From Tateyamaria omphalii (GTDB lineage: Bacteria; Pseudomonadota; Alphaproteobacteria; Rhodobacterales; Rhodobacteraceae): DNA of 64,000 nt. A program made the position numbers and the translations under genes. The notes under the pieces were generated by a model. The model did not search any database and had not been told where the DNA came from. It saw only the letters and a program-made list of their open reading frames with translations. Shown piece after piece: positions 34,691 to 44,320 of the stretch (the stretch's first letter is position 1; the number at the start of each line of letters is the position of its first letter). The DNA is taken from the NCBI RefSeq assembly GCF_014651375.1, contig NZ_BMWT01000001.1:248001-312000 (forward strand), in the 5' to 3' direction.

Positions 34691-35338
34691 CTATAAAAAC
34701 AACTCTTTGGTCTGCTGTCGAGACAGTTCTACACCGATTGATGCTGCTAGCTTGGTGTTTAAATCTACGTACGCCGGGAGCAGTATCTGCCTACGATATG
34801 ACGGTTCGAGCTCTTGGGGAAGTCTCTGGGAAATCCACTCTCGGCGTTTGTCTTCTTCCATAAAATACCTCTGCCAATCTTCCGGCAGCGAAGTATGTTC
34901 TTGAGCATATCTACGCGGATCACCCCTAAGGCGTGGAGAAGTGTTTCGGCCAGACTTGGTTTGAAAGCAAGCGTCGATGAACTCTTGATAGGCCGTCATT
35001 ACTTCGGACCCCCAAATTGGAAGAGCTTCGATCATTGCCTGGTCTACTCTGCGTTTGGCCTGTAACACCTGGTCTGGGCCAATAGATCGCCAATTACCGA
35101 CTAAATAGCAGGACAAAAAGATCTGATTTACATCGCTCTTGATGTCTTCAAAGAGCTTTGCACGAAGATCAGCAACTCTCTCCTGACTCTTATTTGCGAG
35201 CTCTATGACCTTAAGGCTTTTATTAAATCTGCTCGATAAAAGAAGAACCAAGATAGTGATGAGACTCGAAACAAGCAACGAAACTATAGACATTGCAATT
35301 GACCAAAACCAGTATTGTTCCTGATGCAAGGCGTCCAC
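34691..35338 (-). CDS. Membrane-anchored protein of unknown function
   Basis: 215 residues. One strong N-terminal membrane helix (about 11-36, WSIAMSIVSLLVSSLITILVLLL), then a helical, charged cytoplasmic part that may form a coiled coil (ANKSQERVADLRAKLFEDIKSDV). No known motif. It overlaps the stop of the upstream AbiGi-like gene by one base, so the two are probably co-translated and may function together. N-terminal anchor plus a soluble helical part is common in membrane-acting components of anti-phage systems, but that is inference only. Confidence 0.6.
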   Translation of the reverse strand: MDALHQEQYWFWSIAMSIVSLLVSSLITILVLLLSSRFNKSLKVIELANKSQERVADLRAKLFEDIKSDVNQIFLSCYLVGNWRSIGPDQVLQAKRRVDQAMIEALPIWGSEVMTAYQEFIDACFQTKSGRNTSPRLRGDPRRYAQEHTSLPEDWQRYFMEEDKRREWISQRLPQELEPSYRRQILLPAYVDLNTKLAASIGVELSRQQTKELFL

Positions 35339-36513
35339 TATTCCACTCCAATCTCATCCCAATCAAATATCTGGATAGGTGTCTTTCTCATCAACCCACG
35401 ACGAACGCCGATCTTACGTACTAAGCCCTGTACGTCGTTCTTCCATCCTTTAGGGCAGATGATATGATCAATGATAGAGTAGATATTAAGAGAACTTGAG
35501 CTCGCCACGACATCTAAGCCCCAATGCATCCAGAAATTTGAAAAATCAATTGGAGACTTACAGCCTTTATTTCTATGATCAGCAACCTTGCAGACGTGAG
35601 ATCGAGCCTTTTCGGAGTACTTCTTGTTATAGAAGCCGCGGACGCTATACGGATCACGCTGTAGGTCTAGACAGCTTATGATAGTTCGATCCGATATTGA
35701 GCGTACTAAACGCCACTCCTGCTGATCATAATAGTGAAATGGCACAGAGCGCGACGACGCGCTTATACTCTGAAAGAGGGATTGGATGATCTCCATTTTT
35801 CCCGCAAGGTCATACATGGACTCACGATAAAGGTCCGTAACGTCAATAATGAATTTCGCATTTTCCGGAGATAGAGATAGGGCGTATTGGACTAGTGAAT
35901 CATCGCCTTTCTTTACTGGGTTTTTTATCTGAAAAATTTCAGATGTTAGTGCGTCTAAGGACGAAATCTCCTGCCTTACATTTTTGGGCTGCGCTTCTCG
36001 TGATTTTGACTCAACTATTGCAAGTATACGTAGAATGTCTGTTACTTGTGTGAACTGTGCATTCACTGCACTAATCGTGCCCAGGAGGTCGTGCTCGGCA
36101 TCATCCTTTCTTTGATCATACCCAAGATCAATATCGTCGTGAGAGTAGAGGCACGGATGCATCCCTAGCATCTTTGCTAGATGAGTTGGAACGGCGACAG
36201 CAATATCCCCAAAGAGATCGCGATGCGATTGACGAAGAACGGGGTAATCTGAAGTTAAACCTCGTGCATCCGAAAGCGTAAATGAGCAACGGCATTGCTC
36301 ATAAAACTGCACCACGTCTTCCTCGGCCGTACCCGACAAGTGAACTCTTAGCATTTTGTCTTCAGGCCGAAGTAAGAAACCAAACTCGAGTACTCCCTGA
36401 AGAACCAGCGTACACAGCTCTTTGTACCAATCGTCGCCTGTTCTATCGGCGCAACCAATCTCCGTTTCTTCATCCCTAGATAACCTGCTAAAGCAGTGGT
36501 ACATGAACCTCAT
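35338..36513 (-). CDS. AbiGi-like protein (possible abortive-infection factor)
   Basis: 391 residues, soluble. It contains HYYDQQEWRLVRS (261-272), close to the YYDEREWR-type block seen in AbiGi-family proteins linked to abortive phage infection, and an N-terminal part (MYHCFSRLSRDEE ... SDARGLTSDYPVLRQSHRDLFGDIAVAVP) that would fit the same family. The C-terminal region (IYSIIDHIICPKGW) has the I-x-H-I-I-C-P pattern. Identification rests on motif memory, so it is moderate. Lies 3 bases downstream of the secreted protein gene and overlaps the membrane protein gene. Confidence 0.45.
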   Translation of the reverse strand: MRFMYHCFSRLSRDEETEIGCADRTGDDWYKELCTLVLQGVLEFGFLLRPEDKMLRVHLSGTAEEDVVQFYEQCRCSFTLSDARGLTSDYPVLRQSHRDLFGDIAVAVPTHLAKMLGMHPCLYSHDDIDLGYDQRKDDAEHDLLGTISAVNAQFTQVTDILRILAIVESKSREAQPKNVRQEISSLDALTSEIFQIKNPVKKGDDSLVQYALSLSPENAKFIIDVTDLYRESMYDLAGKMEIIQSLFQSISASSRSVPFHYYDQQEWRLVRSISDRTIISCLDLQRDPYSVRGFYNKKYSEKARSHVCKVADHRNKGCKSPIDFSNFWMHWGLDVVASSSSLNIYSIIDHIICPKGWKNDVQGLVRKIGVRRGLMRKTPIQIFDWDEIGVE

Positions 36514-36516
36514 GGT

Positions 36517-37482
36517 TCAATCATAGTTGTCAACATGAACGTTCACAGCGTCAACAAGTGGTCCATATTGCTGAGAGGACCAAGTCCGAAAGATTGCAGC
36601 GACGGCGAATGCTCTCAGTGCTCGGACGCTAATTTGTTCACTATCACTGTCAACTAGGCTAATCGGAAACGATTCACAGACAGCAAAGATATGCGGCAGT
36701 TGGCCCTCGGTTCTGCGCCAGCGGTAGCGCTGCGGCTGCCCTTCCACAACATAAAACTGCTGTTCTGAAGGACTAACTCCGATGACATACCGCTCATCAA
36801 AGTCGATGTTTACCCAACTCTGTCGATATTCGGAGGAGGCGCTGGATCTGGGGTCAACGGTTGTGATTCCGTACTCAACATTGAGTTCGGCTGCCCGTCT
36901 CAAGGAGCATGTCGACTGATCGAAAGACCCCCAATTGAAGTCTATTAGTCGCATCATCTCAATAAGTTCGGTGCTGTTCAAAGATGTATGGATAAAATTG
37001 TTCCCGCAACCGAATTGGAGTTCTCGCCCAACATCGATAAGGCCATCTGCAGTCAAGATTTTCTGAATCCTTCTTGAATCCGCCGTCTTGTCTACACGGG
37101 TGCAAGAGAAGGCACGCCACGTGCCTTGGGCCACCCAGTGCGCTATGCGCACCGCGTTCTCTAAGCTTACGCCAAGAGACCAACAATTTTCTTCGATTTG
37201 GATACATGCCACGCCATTTCTATCTGAAATCGAAGCTTTGCTGAAATCCAAGGTGATTTGTGCCGAGTTTTCAGCATCCACAAACTCGCGTACGAGTCCC
37301 TGAATTCCAATACCAAGTGTAGAATCGACCGCATCAACACTTTGGAAGAACTCCTCATTGGAAATGCGTTGCTCGGGAGAGACAGCGCTCCGCGCCAGTC
37401 GTGTGAGAGCTGATGCACTTGTAGCAACAAGAATAAGTGCCAGAATTGGAAGAATGGCTTTGGCCAAGAAGTTCATTCTCAT
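36517..37482 (-). CDS. Secreted/periplasmic protein of unknown function
   Basis: 321 residues with a signal peptide (MNFLAKAILPILALILVATSASA; start ATG at 37482 or two codons later at 37476). Several cysteines (CIQIEENC, FSCTRV, FGCGNN, STCSLRR, AVCES) suggest disulfides in the periplasm. No known domain recognised. First gene of a leftward three-gene set with the AbiGi-like and membrane proteins. Confidence 0.6.
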   Translation of the reverse strand: MRMNFLAKAILPILALILVATSASALTRLARSAVSPEQRISNEEFFQSVDAVDSTLGIGIQGLVREFVDAENSAQITLDFSKASISDRNGVACIQIEENCWSLGVSLENAVRIAHWVAQGTWRAFSCTRVDKTADSRRIQKILTADGLIDVGRELQFGCGNNFIHTSLNSTELIEMMRLIDFNWGSFDQSTCSLRRAAELNVEYGITTVDPRSSASSEYRQSWVNIDFDERYVIGVSPSEQQFYVVEGQPQRYRWRRTEGQLPHIFAVCESFPISLVDSDSEQISVRALRAFAVAAIFRTWSSQQYGPLVDAVNVHVDNYD

Positions 37483-38139
37483 TGGACCTCCAATAATAAT
37501 TTCGGGTATGCCGAGCCCATACAGGTACGCGCTCCCTTCACCACATCAATGATGTTTATACGTATCAGAAAATCGAAGGCCGAGCCACTATCAGTGCTTT
37601 GTTTAGGCAAAAGAGATAACACGCCTCACGACTTCCTTTGCTCTCGTTCCGAATTGCAGGCTTCCGCCTCACAAATCTGCCACGTGGTGAACGCGGGAGA
37701 GGGCGAGGCAACCTCATTCGGTGGCAGTGGTGCAGCCCGCAGCGCGTGGGTTCGGTGCCGTCGAATGGGTTCATGCCACGACACAGAGAGACAGAGCCGG
37801 TCTCGATCATCATCCGCTCCATCAGCTCAAGAAGAATCCGTGAAACGGATACTGCAAGTGCAGCATGGCTTTAGGACCTGCGCCGCCAGTGCAGTTTTCT
37901 AACAGTCTCAGTCAATAAATTGCCTTAGAAGGCCGCCCAATTAGCCTGATTCAGCATGAATTAGATTTGAACAGCAGACCTATTTTGTGTGCCTCGGGAG
38001 CTCGCAAAACCGTACATCCATCTGATGCTCGGAAAGCCTTGAGTTCAACTGTATTGCGTTGTTAGGGTTGAGTAACGATATCTACACAAACTGTACGAAC
38101 AGTCCTTTTTGATACTGAGATTTTTACTGAGAATTAACA
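37483..38139. other. Intergenic region between divergent cargo blocks
   Basis: About 660 bases. It separates the leftward set (37482 and below) from the rightward DUF2235 gene. Short frames on both strands across 37549-37902 are not convincing genes; the minus-strand frame near 37565-37822 reads ERMMIETGSVSLCRGMNPF, which looks protein-like and may be a relic of an older gene. The last 150 bases are AT-rich and likely hold the promoter of the DUF2235 gene; the ATG at 38140 has no strong ribosome site. Confidence 0.4.
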
Positions 38140-39633
38140 ATGAAAAATTTGGTGTTTTTTGCTGATGGCACATGGAACAGTAACGACAACCCTGCGCGTT
38201 TGACGAACGTCAATTTACTATGGAAGTTGTGCAAATCAGCTAATGTGCCTGAAGCCGACCAGATGATCGAATATCAAACCGGCGTTGGAACGACAGGCGG
38301 ATTCGTCTCTCGATTGACCGGTGGGGCATTTGGCAAGGGCCTCGATGCGAACATTGTCGACGCCTATATTTGGCTGGCGAAGAACTACCGCCCAACTGAT
38401 CGCATTATGCTCTTCGGCTTTAGCCGAGGCGCGTACACAATTCGGAGCCTTGTCGGAATGATCAATGCTGCGGGTTTGCTTGATCTATCCTCGGGCGATC
38501 TTACGAAATACGAGCGACGGGAATGGTCTGAAGTTGCTTTCTCGCGTTACAGGGACAGGGGCATTGATCAATCGAAAATTGCCAACGTCCCTACCCATCC
38601 GACGCCCGATATCCAGTTTATGGGTTGTTGGGACACTGTGGGTGCCCTCGGTATTCCAGATGAGGTGCACGTCATCCGGAAGTGGTTCAAACCCGAGAAA
38701 CACCAGTTCAACAATACGACACTGTCAGACAATGTGCGGGTTGCACGGCATGCATTGTCCATCGATGAAATGCGCCGATCTTATGCACCGACCTTGTGGG
38801 ACGAGACCCACGGCAACGCAGATAGGGACATGAAACAGGTTTGGTTCCCAGGGGTGCATGCCAATGTTGGCGGTGGGTACCCTATTCGTGATCTGTCTGA
38901 TGTTACTTTGGAATGGATGATAAGTGAAGCCAAGGCCGCCGGTCTGCTACTTAGTCCGTCTTACAAAGACACCTTGAGCCCTCGCCCTGTAGGACAACTC
39001 GAAAACTCCCGCAAAGGGTTTTTCGGAAGGCTCAAGTCGCGTCCGAGGGCGGTCCCAAATCTTCTACGTGCTGCAACAAATGAAAGAATCAGTGATGCAG
39101 CTCGTATTCGGCACATGTCCAATCAGGGTTACTGGACCACTACACATTTGGCCACGGGCGAAAGCATCCTGTTGGAGGTGACATCCAAACAGCAGTGGGT
39201 TCATACCAACCTATTTATCGAAGACGGCGAAACCTACCGGTTCACAGCCGATGGTCAGTGGTTTGATGCAAAGGTGGCTCATGGGCCCAGCGGCACTCCT
39301 CAAGACAAACGTCAAACAGGACATAAGGTTGGTGATTGGTGGTCCAAGCTGGAGCAAAAATGGGCGAGCAATCCACCTGAGCCAAGCACGTATTCACCCG
39401 CTCGTAGATTTGAGAACGCAAACTGGTTTTCGTTGATCGGTGTTATTGCAAACGGTTTTGGCGTCGATGGAGTTAAAAAGGAAATCAACGAACACGAAGC
39501 ATTCCTGATAGGGGATGAGAGAACTAAGCAGATTGAATCCGGCGGCTATCTATATTGCTACGCCAACGATGCATGGAGGTTTTACTTCAACAACAATGGC
39601 AGCGTGACCCTTCGAGTAGAACGTTTGTCCTAA
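38140..39633 (+). CDS. DUF2235 (Tle1-like) alpha/beta hydrolase
   Basis: 497 residues. The start KNLVFFADGTWNSNDN and the nucleophile motif GFSRGA (Ser95) are typical of DUF2235/Tle1 phospholipase-like hydrolases; Asp in GCWDTVGALGIP and His in WFPGVHANVGGGYP complete the likely triad. After about residue 340 follows a beta-rich domain (GQWFDAKVAHGPSG ... GGYLYCYANDAWRFYFNNNGSVTLRVERLS) resembling carbohydrate-binding beta-sandwich domains. No signal peptide. Members act as type VI secretion effectors or as membrane-attacking enzymes; no T6SS genes are seen here, so a cell-internal, defence-type role is possible. Confidence 0.8.
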   Translation: MKNLVFFADGTWNSNDNPARLTNVNLLWKLCKSANVPEADQMIEYQTGVGTTGGFVSRLTGGAFGKGLDANIVDAYIWLAKNYRPTDRIMLFGFSRGAYTIRSLVGMINAAGLLDLSSGDLTKYERREWSEVAFSRYRDRGIDQSKIANVPTHPTPDIQFMGCWDTVGALGIPDEVHVIRKWFKPEKHQFNNTTLSDNVRVARHALSIDEMRRSYAPTLWDETHGNADRDMKQVWFPGVHANVGGGYPIRDLSDVTLEWMISEAKAAGLLLSPSYKDTLSPRPVGQLENSRKGFFGRLKSRPRAVPNLLRAATNERISDAARIRHMSNQGYWTTTHLATGESILLEVTSKQQWVHTNLFIEDGETYRFTADGQWFDAKVAHGPSGTPQDKRQTGHKVGDWWSKLEQKWASNPPEPSTYSPARRFENANWFSLIGVIANGFGVDGVKKEINEHEAFLIGDERTKQIESGGYLYCYANDAWRFYFNNNGSVTLRVERLS

Positions 39634-39655
39634 GTGTTTTGGGGGGAGATTTAAC

Positions 39656-40570
39656 ATGGCTATCTTCAGTAGAAAGACTTGGCGCGCACGCGAAATGAAC
39701 CTCCCGACCATGACAGGAGCGGCCCGCAGCAGGCGCCCCGGAAAATTGATTAAATTGCGCCATGGCTATACACACTATCAATTAGATGAAGACACAGACC
39801 TACCCATACTGATATGCGCCCATGGTTGGTCGACATCAAGCTATGTTTGGGACCAGCTGAAGCCGTTGCTACGCGAACGAGGCTACCGTCTTCTGACTTA
39901 CGATCTCTATGGCCGCGGGTTCTCGGACCGCCCTGATACGTTGCAAACACCGGGATTTTTCACTCAGCAATTGACCGAGCTATTGTCGCGACTGAACCTG
40001 AGCAATCAGCGATTGAATATCTTGGGATACTCGATGGGTGGTGCTATCGCGGCGCACTTTGTCAGCCAAAACGTCGATGCAGTAGACAGGATGCTTTTGG
40101 TGGCACCTGCAGGAATGATCGTTCGTTTCCCAATCACACGGCGTGTCGCGCACAGTTTTCCTAAGGTCTTTGACCCTCACCTGCTAGCGGTCTTGCCTAA
40201 AGTGTTGCCGAGCCAATTCGACAACGAAGCTCAGGGATTTGCACATCTCCCAGAAGTGGCACGCGTTGTTCAAAGCCAAAAGCGTGAACTCGTGTATCGT
40301 GGTTACATCCCATCACTTGTGTCTTCCCTAAATGGCGTTTTGGCCTCGAATATGAAAGCGGAGCATCGCAAGATCGTCCGCTCGGAATTGCGAATAAGGG
40401 CGGTGTTTGGAGCCGACGATTCTACCATTCCATCGCCTTGGGCTAAACGGCTGTTTGATCATTGGTATCCGACCGGCACCAGCGTGGAAATCAGGGGCGC
40501 TGGACATGGGCTGACCTATACGCACTTTCACGAAGTCATGAACGAACTGGATGAAGTGCTGCTGCAATGA
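39656..40570 (+). CDS. Alpha/beta hydrolase
   Basis: 304 residues. Oxyanion-hole motif HGWSTSSYVWDQL (about 59), nucleophile elbow GYSMGG (Ser126), an Asp in GADDST and the final His in GAGHGLTYTH give a full catalytic set of the monoglyceride lipase/haloperoxidase group. It follows the DUF2235 gene by 22 bases on the same strand, with GGGGGGAG upstream of its ATG, so the two hydrolases are co-expressed. It may act on a lipid or ester product of the first enzyme, or protect the host from it. The substrate is unknown. Confidence 0.85.
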   Translation: MAIFSRKTWRAREMNLPTMTGAARSRRPGKLIKLRHGYTHYQLDEDTDLPILICAHGWSTSSYVWDQLKPLLRERGYRLLTYDLYGRGFSDRPDTLQTPGFFTQQLTELLSRLNLSNQRLNILGYSMGGAIAAHFVSQNVDAVDRMLLVAPAGMIVRFPITRRVAHSFPKVFDPHLLAVLPKVLPSQFDNEAQGFAHLPEVARVVQSQKRELVYRGYIPSLVSSLNGVLASNMKAEHRKIVRSELRIRAVFGADDSTIPSPWAKRLFDHWYPTGTSVEIRGAGHGLTYTHFHEVMNELDEVLLQ

Positions 40571-40797
40571 ACTAAAAATAGTTCCATTGTGAGGTAAGCT
40601 ATCTCCATCTGAAGACAATTTAGCGCCCCTTCCAAATTGCGATCTTGAGCAGCCCAAAGCTTCCCTTTGGATTCTACAGCACGCCGCAGCGTGGCTTCCC
40701 CAGATCAGTCATTCGTGCTTGCCGCAGATAGTTGCGCGGTACAATGTATTCCATGTGATTTGAGGCGCCTCCTCTAGGCGCAAGTGGATTAAAAGCA
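40571..40797. other. Short gap before the PHP-ATPase gene
   Basis: 227 bases with no gene. Base composition shifts here from AT-rich to more GC-rich in the next gene, suggesting that the two cargo modules have different origins. Confidence 0.3.
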
Positions 40798-43776
40798 ATG
40801 ACTATTAAGTACAAGAAAGATGGGTCGGGATGGCATCGGTGGGATCTCCATCTTCACGGGCCGGGCACCAAACTGGCAAATGGCTACGGCGATACCAGTG
40901 AGGAGAATCTCCGCGCCTATCTCGACGTTCTAGAAAAGTCGGACGTTCAGGTATTTGGGATCACAGACTATTTCTCCTTTGACTCTTACTTGGCCGTTTC
41001 ACAGGCGTATGAGCGCTTTTACCCAGACGGCACAAGGATCTTTATCCCGAATTGTGAGTTCCGGCTCACGGAAACCGTGAGTTCGGACGGCCGCAATGTT
41101 CACACCCATGTCCTGATCGACCCGGCGCTTGCTTCCGAAACGAAGCTGCGCACCTTGCTCAGCGATCTGCATACGCACAAAACTCGGGAAGGTCTGCGCC
41201 TTCGCTGCAGCGAGCTCACCTCGCGCGAAGAATACGAACAGGCCACAATTAGCCTGTCCGATCTTCAAACGGCTCTCCAGAAGGTGTTCCCCGACGAGAC
41301 GGCCTATATGATCGTCACGGCGGCCGGCAATGATGGTCTGCGCGGCGTTGACACGAAATCTGCCCGCAGCAAATCGATCTCGGATGAGCTAGACAAGGCC
41401 AGTCACGCTTTCTTCGGGTCAGACAAGAGCACGGGCTACTTCCTTAGTACGAATCGCTACGAGGACGGCCGCCCTTCCGAGAAGAAGCCCGTTTATTCAG
41501 GCTCGGACGCTCATGCGATGGCCGATCTTGTCAGGCTCTCCGGCGACGAGACAGGATACCCGCCGACCTGGATCAAGGCCGATTTGACGTTTAGAGGACT
41601 CCGGCAAACGCTTTTTGAACCAAAGGGTCGCGTGCATATCGGTGAGCGTCCCAGCGTTTTGGAACGGCTCAATCAGGATGCAACCCGTTTTGTCGCGGGG
41701 CTGCACATTGATCAGATTGCGGGATATGCAGGAGCCAACGGCTCTTGGTTCAGGAATGTTGCGATACCCTTCAACCCTGAGCTAACTGCTATTATTGGCA
41801 ACAAGGGGAGCGGCAAGAGCGCTATCGCCGACATTCTTGGGCTCCTCGCGGAGTCGCGCCAACAAGAGCATTTCTCGTTTCTGACCGACGAAGCCCGCAA
41901 CCGAAAATTCCGCCAAAAAGGCTACGCCGAAAATTTTACGGCAACTCTGAAATGGGCGAGCGGAACCGAGCGCACGAAAAAGCTCGATGAAGATGTTGAT
42001 GCGCTCCGGCCAGAAGCCGTCAAGTACCTTCCCCAGAACTATTTCGAAAGCCTAACGAACGAGATCGAGGTCAAAGCGTTTCGCAAGGAGATAGAAGAGG
42101 TTGTTTTCTCGCATGTGGAGGAATCCGACCGCATGGGGAAATCAACGTTTTCAGAACTCGAAGACCTGAAGACGGCCCAGAGCAAGAGCGACATTAGCGC
42201 CCTAAAGGTGCGTCTGCGCGAGCTAAACATTGAAATCATTGAACTTGAGCAGAAAGCAGATCCCTCGACCAGCGCCCGGTTGAAAGAGCAGCTGAATCAA
42301 CGGCGCGAAGAGTACCACGTCCTTGAGAAATCGAAACCAGCGGCTGTCGAAAAGCCGGAGGAAGAAACGCCCAAACAACGTGCCGTATCCGAGGAGATAG
42401 AACGAACGCGAGCCCTTCAAGCGACCGTCACGGAACGCGGCAAGCAGGAAGTCGACCGACTATCGGCCATCAAGACTGACCTAACTTCGCTCGGATCGCT
42501 CAAGGAGTCCATCAACGCTCTCGACGCTCACGTGAAGCAAGGCAAAGAAGAGCTTAGGCCCAGCTGTACACGCTTTGGTCTGGATATTGACCTCATCGTT
42601 TCCCACAAGATCAGCACAGCAAGCATCGATGCCAAGGCTACCGAACTTGCCGCCGAAGTGAAGGCGTTGGAGGCCGAACACGCCGGCGAGTTTACCGAGG
42701 GCACGGACTTTGCTGCGGTCACCAGCGTTCCCTCTTTACGCAAAGCCCACCAGTATCTCGCCGATAGACTGAAGGACTTGCAGGAAACTCTTTCCGCGCC
42801 GCAGCGCCGCTATCAGCGCTACCTCCAGACCATTTCGGAAATCACGAAAAAGATGGAAGAAGTCATGGGGGAAGATGAGAGCCCCAAGCCTGGCACCGTC
42901 AAAGACTTGGAGGCCCGTATTCGCTACATCGAGGAAGACCTGCAGGCGCAACTTGATACCCGTTATTCCGACCGCGACGATCTCGCGCGTTTGATTTTCA
43001 GCGCCAAGGAAAAGGTGCGCTTTTTCTACGAAGGCCTGAAATCCAGCGTCGAGGAGAAGCTGGCAACCGTTAGTTCGGAGGCATTTGATGTATCGATCAA
43101 CGCGTCATTTGTTCCGTCGCAAGATTTTCCTGGGCGTTTTCTGGAACTCGTGACCCAGACGGCACGCGGGCCGTTTCGCGGTGCCGTAGAGGGGCGCAGC
43201 GATCTGGAAAAGCGCATGACAGACGTGAACTGGAATGATGTTGAAACCATCCTGAGCTTTGCCAAGACCATCATTGCCGACATCAAAGCGGAAGATATCT
43301 CGAAACAGATCAAGGATATTAAGCGTCTCTACGATCTGCTTTTCTCTCTGGAATACTTCGAGCCGCGCTATGAGCTTCGATTGGGCGGAAAAAACTTGAA
43401 CCAGCTTTCCCCAGGCGAAAAAGGTCTATTGCTGTTGGTGTTCTACCTGCATCTCGACAAAGAAAAAACACCGCTGATCATCGACCAGCCGGAAGACAAC
43501 CTCGACAATGATAGCATCTTTACTGTGCTCGCGCGTTGCATTCGCGAGGCAAAGAAATCTCGACAGGTGGTATTGGTCACTCACAACCCAAACCTTGCAG
43601 TCGGGGCCGATGCCGAGCAAATTCTTTACGTGACGCTCGACAAGGCCAACAACTACAAATTCACCTATGAAAGTGGTTCGATTGAAAACCCGCGTATCAA
43701 CGATGCCATCGTCAGAATTCTGGAAGGCTCCAGACCCGCGTTTGTTCAGCGACGACTGAAATACCAGATAAAATAG
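40798..43776 (+). CDS. PHP-domain/SMC-like ATPase (TrlF-type), predicted defence protein
   Basis: 992 residues. The N-terminus (WHRWDLHLHGPGT ... VFGITDYFSF) is a PHP-type phosphoesterase domain with the first His-x-His; HTHVLIDP and SGSDAHAM supply further metal ligands. Then an ABC/SMC ATPase: Walker A GNKGSGKS (334-341), long coiled-coil about 440-760, signature LSPGEKG (870-876), Walker B LIIDQPEDN (about 893-901) and H-loop VTHNPNL. This layout matches proteins named TrlF-family AAA-like ATPases, found in defence islands. It is a single-gene module here and has higher GC than most other cargo. Probable role: ATP-controlled nucleic-acid damage sensing or cleavage; inferred. Confidence 0.8.
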   Translation: MTIKYKKDGSGWHRWDLHLHGPGTKLANGYGDTSEENLRAYLDVLEKSDVQVFGITDYFSFDSYLAVSQAYERFYPDGTRIFIPNCEFRLTETVSSDGRNVHTHVLIDPALASETKLRTLLSDLHTHKTREGLRLRCSELTSREEYEQATISLSDLQTALQKVFPDETAYMIVTAAGNDGLRGVDTKSARSKSISDELDKASHAFFGSDKSTGYFLSTNRYEDGRPSEKKPVYSGSDAHAMADLVRLSGDETGYPPTWIKADLTFRGLRQTLFEPKGRVHIGERPSVLERLNQDATRFVAGLHIDQIAGYAGANGSWFRNVAIPFNPELTAIIGNKGSGKSAIADILGLLAESRQQEHFSFLTDEARNRKFRQKGYAENFTATLKWASGTERTKKLDEDVDALRPEAVKYLPQNYFESLTNEIEVKAFRKEIEEVVFSHVEESDRMGKSTFSELEDLKTAQSKSDISALKVRLRELNIEIIELEQKADPSTSARLKEQLNQRREEYHVLEKSKPAAVEKPEEETPKQRAVSEEIERTRALQATVTERGKQEVDRLSAIKTDLTSLGSLKESINALDAHVKQGKEELRPSCTRFGLDIDLIVSHKISTASIDAKATELAAEVKALEAEHAGEFTEGTDFAAVTSVPSLRKAHQYLADRLKDLQETLSAPQRRYQRYLQTISEITKKMEEVMGEDESPKPGTVKDLEARIRYIEEDLQAQLDTRYSDRDDLARLIFSAKEKVRFFYEGLKSSVEEKLATVSSEAFDVSINASFVPSQDFPGRFLELVTQTARGPFRGAVEGRSDLEKRMTDVNWNDVETILSFAKTIIADIKAEDISKQIKDIKRLYDLLFSLEYFEPRYELRLGGKNLNQLSPGEKGLLLLVFYLHLDKEKTPLIIDQPEDNLDNDSIFTVLARCIREAKKSRQVVLVTHNPNLAVGADAEQILYVTLDKANNYKFTYESGSIENPRINDAIVRILEGSRPAFVQRRLKYQIK

Positions 43777-43943
43777 AGTGTCCGCATAAATGCGTTGATT
43801 TGATGCTTCCACGAAAGTCCGCGTTGTAACCGTGCTGCAGAGGCAACGCGGCATCGCCGCACATAGAGCACCAAGACCGCCCTAGTTGATGACACGCGTC
43901 AAGATTTGCGAGATATTGGCCAAGCCGATTAGGGAGTTCAAGA

Positions 43944-44318
43944 ATGCGAGATGTAAGGAAGACTATGAACCACGTGATAGGGCCCGCTTCTGTGGTCCTT
44001 TTCATGGGGTCATCGATACCCGCAGCTTCGGATCACTATACAAGCGGGTGCAATTTTGACAGAAGGACCAATATTTCGATTGTCTTTGATGATGTTAACG
44101 AAGAAGGGCATTCATGTCTAAACGTCGAATTGAATGAAACGAACGAGGAAACGGGCGAGTTTAAGCTCAAAGATGGCGTGACCTTGGTCTGTCAAAAGCT
44201 CGAATTTGATGGATGGTTCAATGCGAACGATAGGAGGTTTGAGCTCCACATCGAAAACGGTCACTGGGATGACGATTCACTGGTACTAACCGTCGAACAA
44301 TGCATCGTCACGAGATAG
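43944..44318 (+). CDS. Small secreted protein of unknown function
   Basis: 124 residues. ATG at 43944 has AGGGAG at 43931-43936; an alternative ATG at 43965 also has a possible site (AAGGA). An N-terminal signal peptide ends around SSIPAASD. The mature part is small, acidic, with four cysteines (CNF, SCLNV, VCQK, EQCIV), probably two disulfides, and a beta-rich pattern. Unknown family. Lies 167 bases after the PHP-ATPase gene. Confidence 0.55.
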   Translation: MRDVRKTMNHVIGPASVVLFMGSSIPAASDHYTSGCNFDRRTNISIVFDDVNEEGHSCLNVELNETNEETGEFKLKDGVTLVCQKLEFDGWFNANDRRFELHIENGHWDDDSLVLTVEQCIVTR

Positions 44319-44320
44319 CT

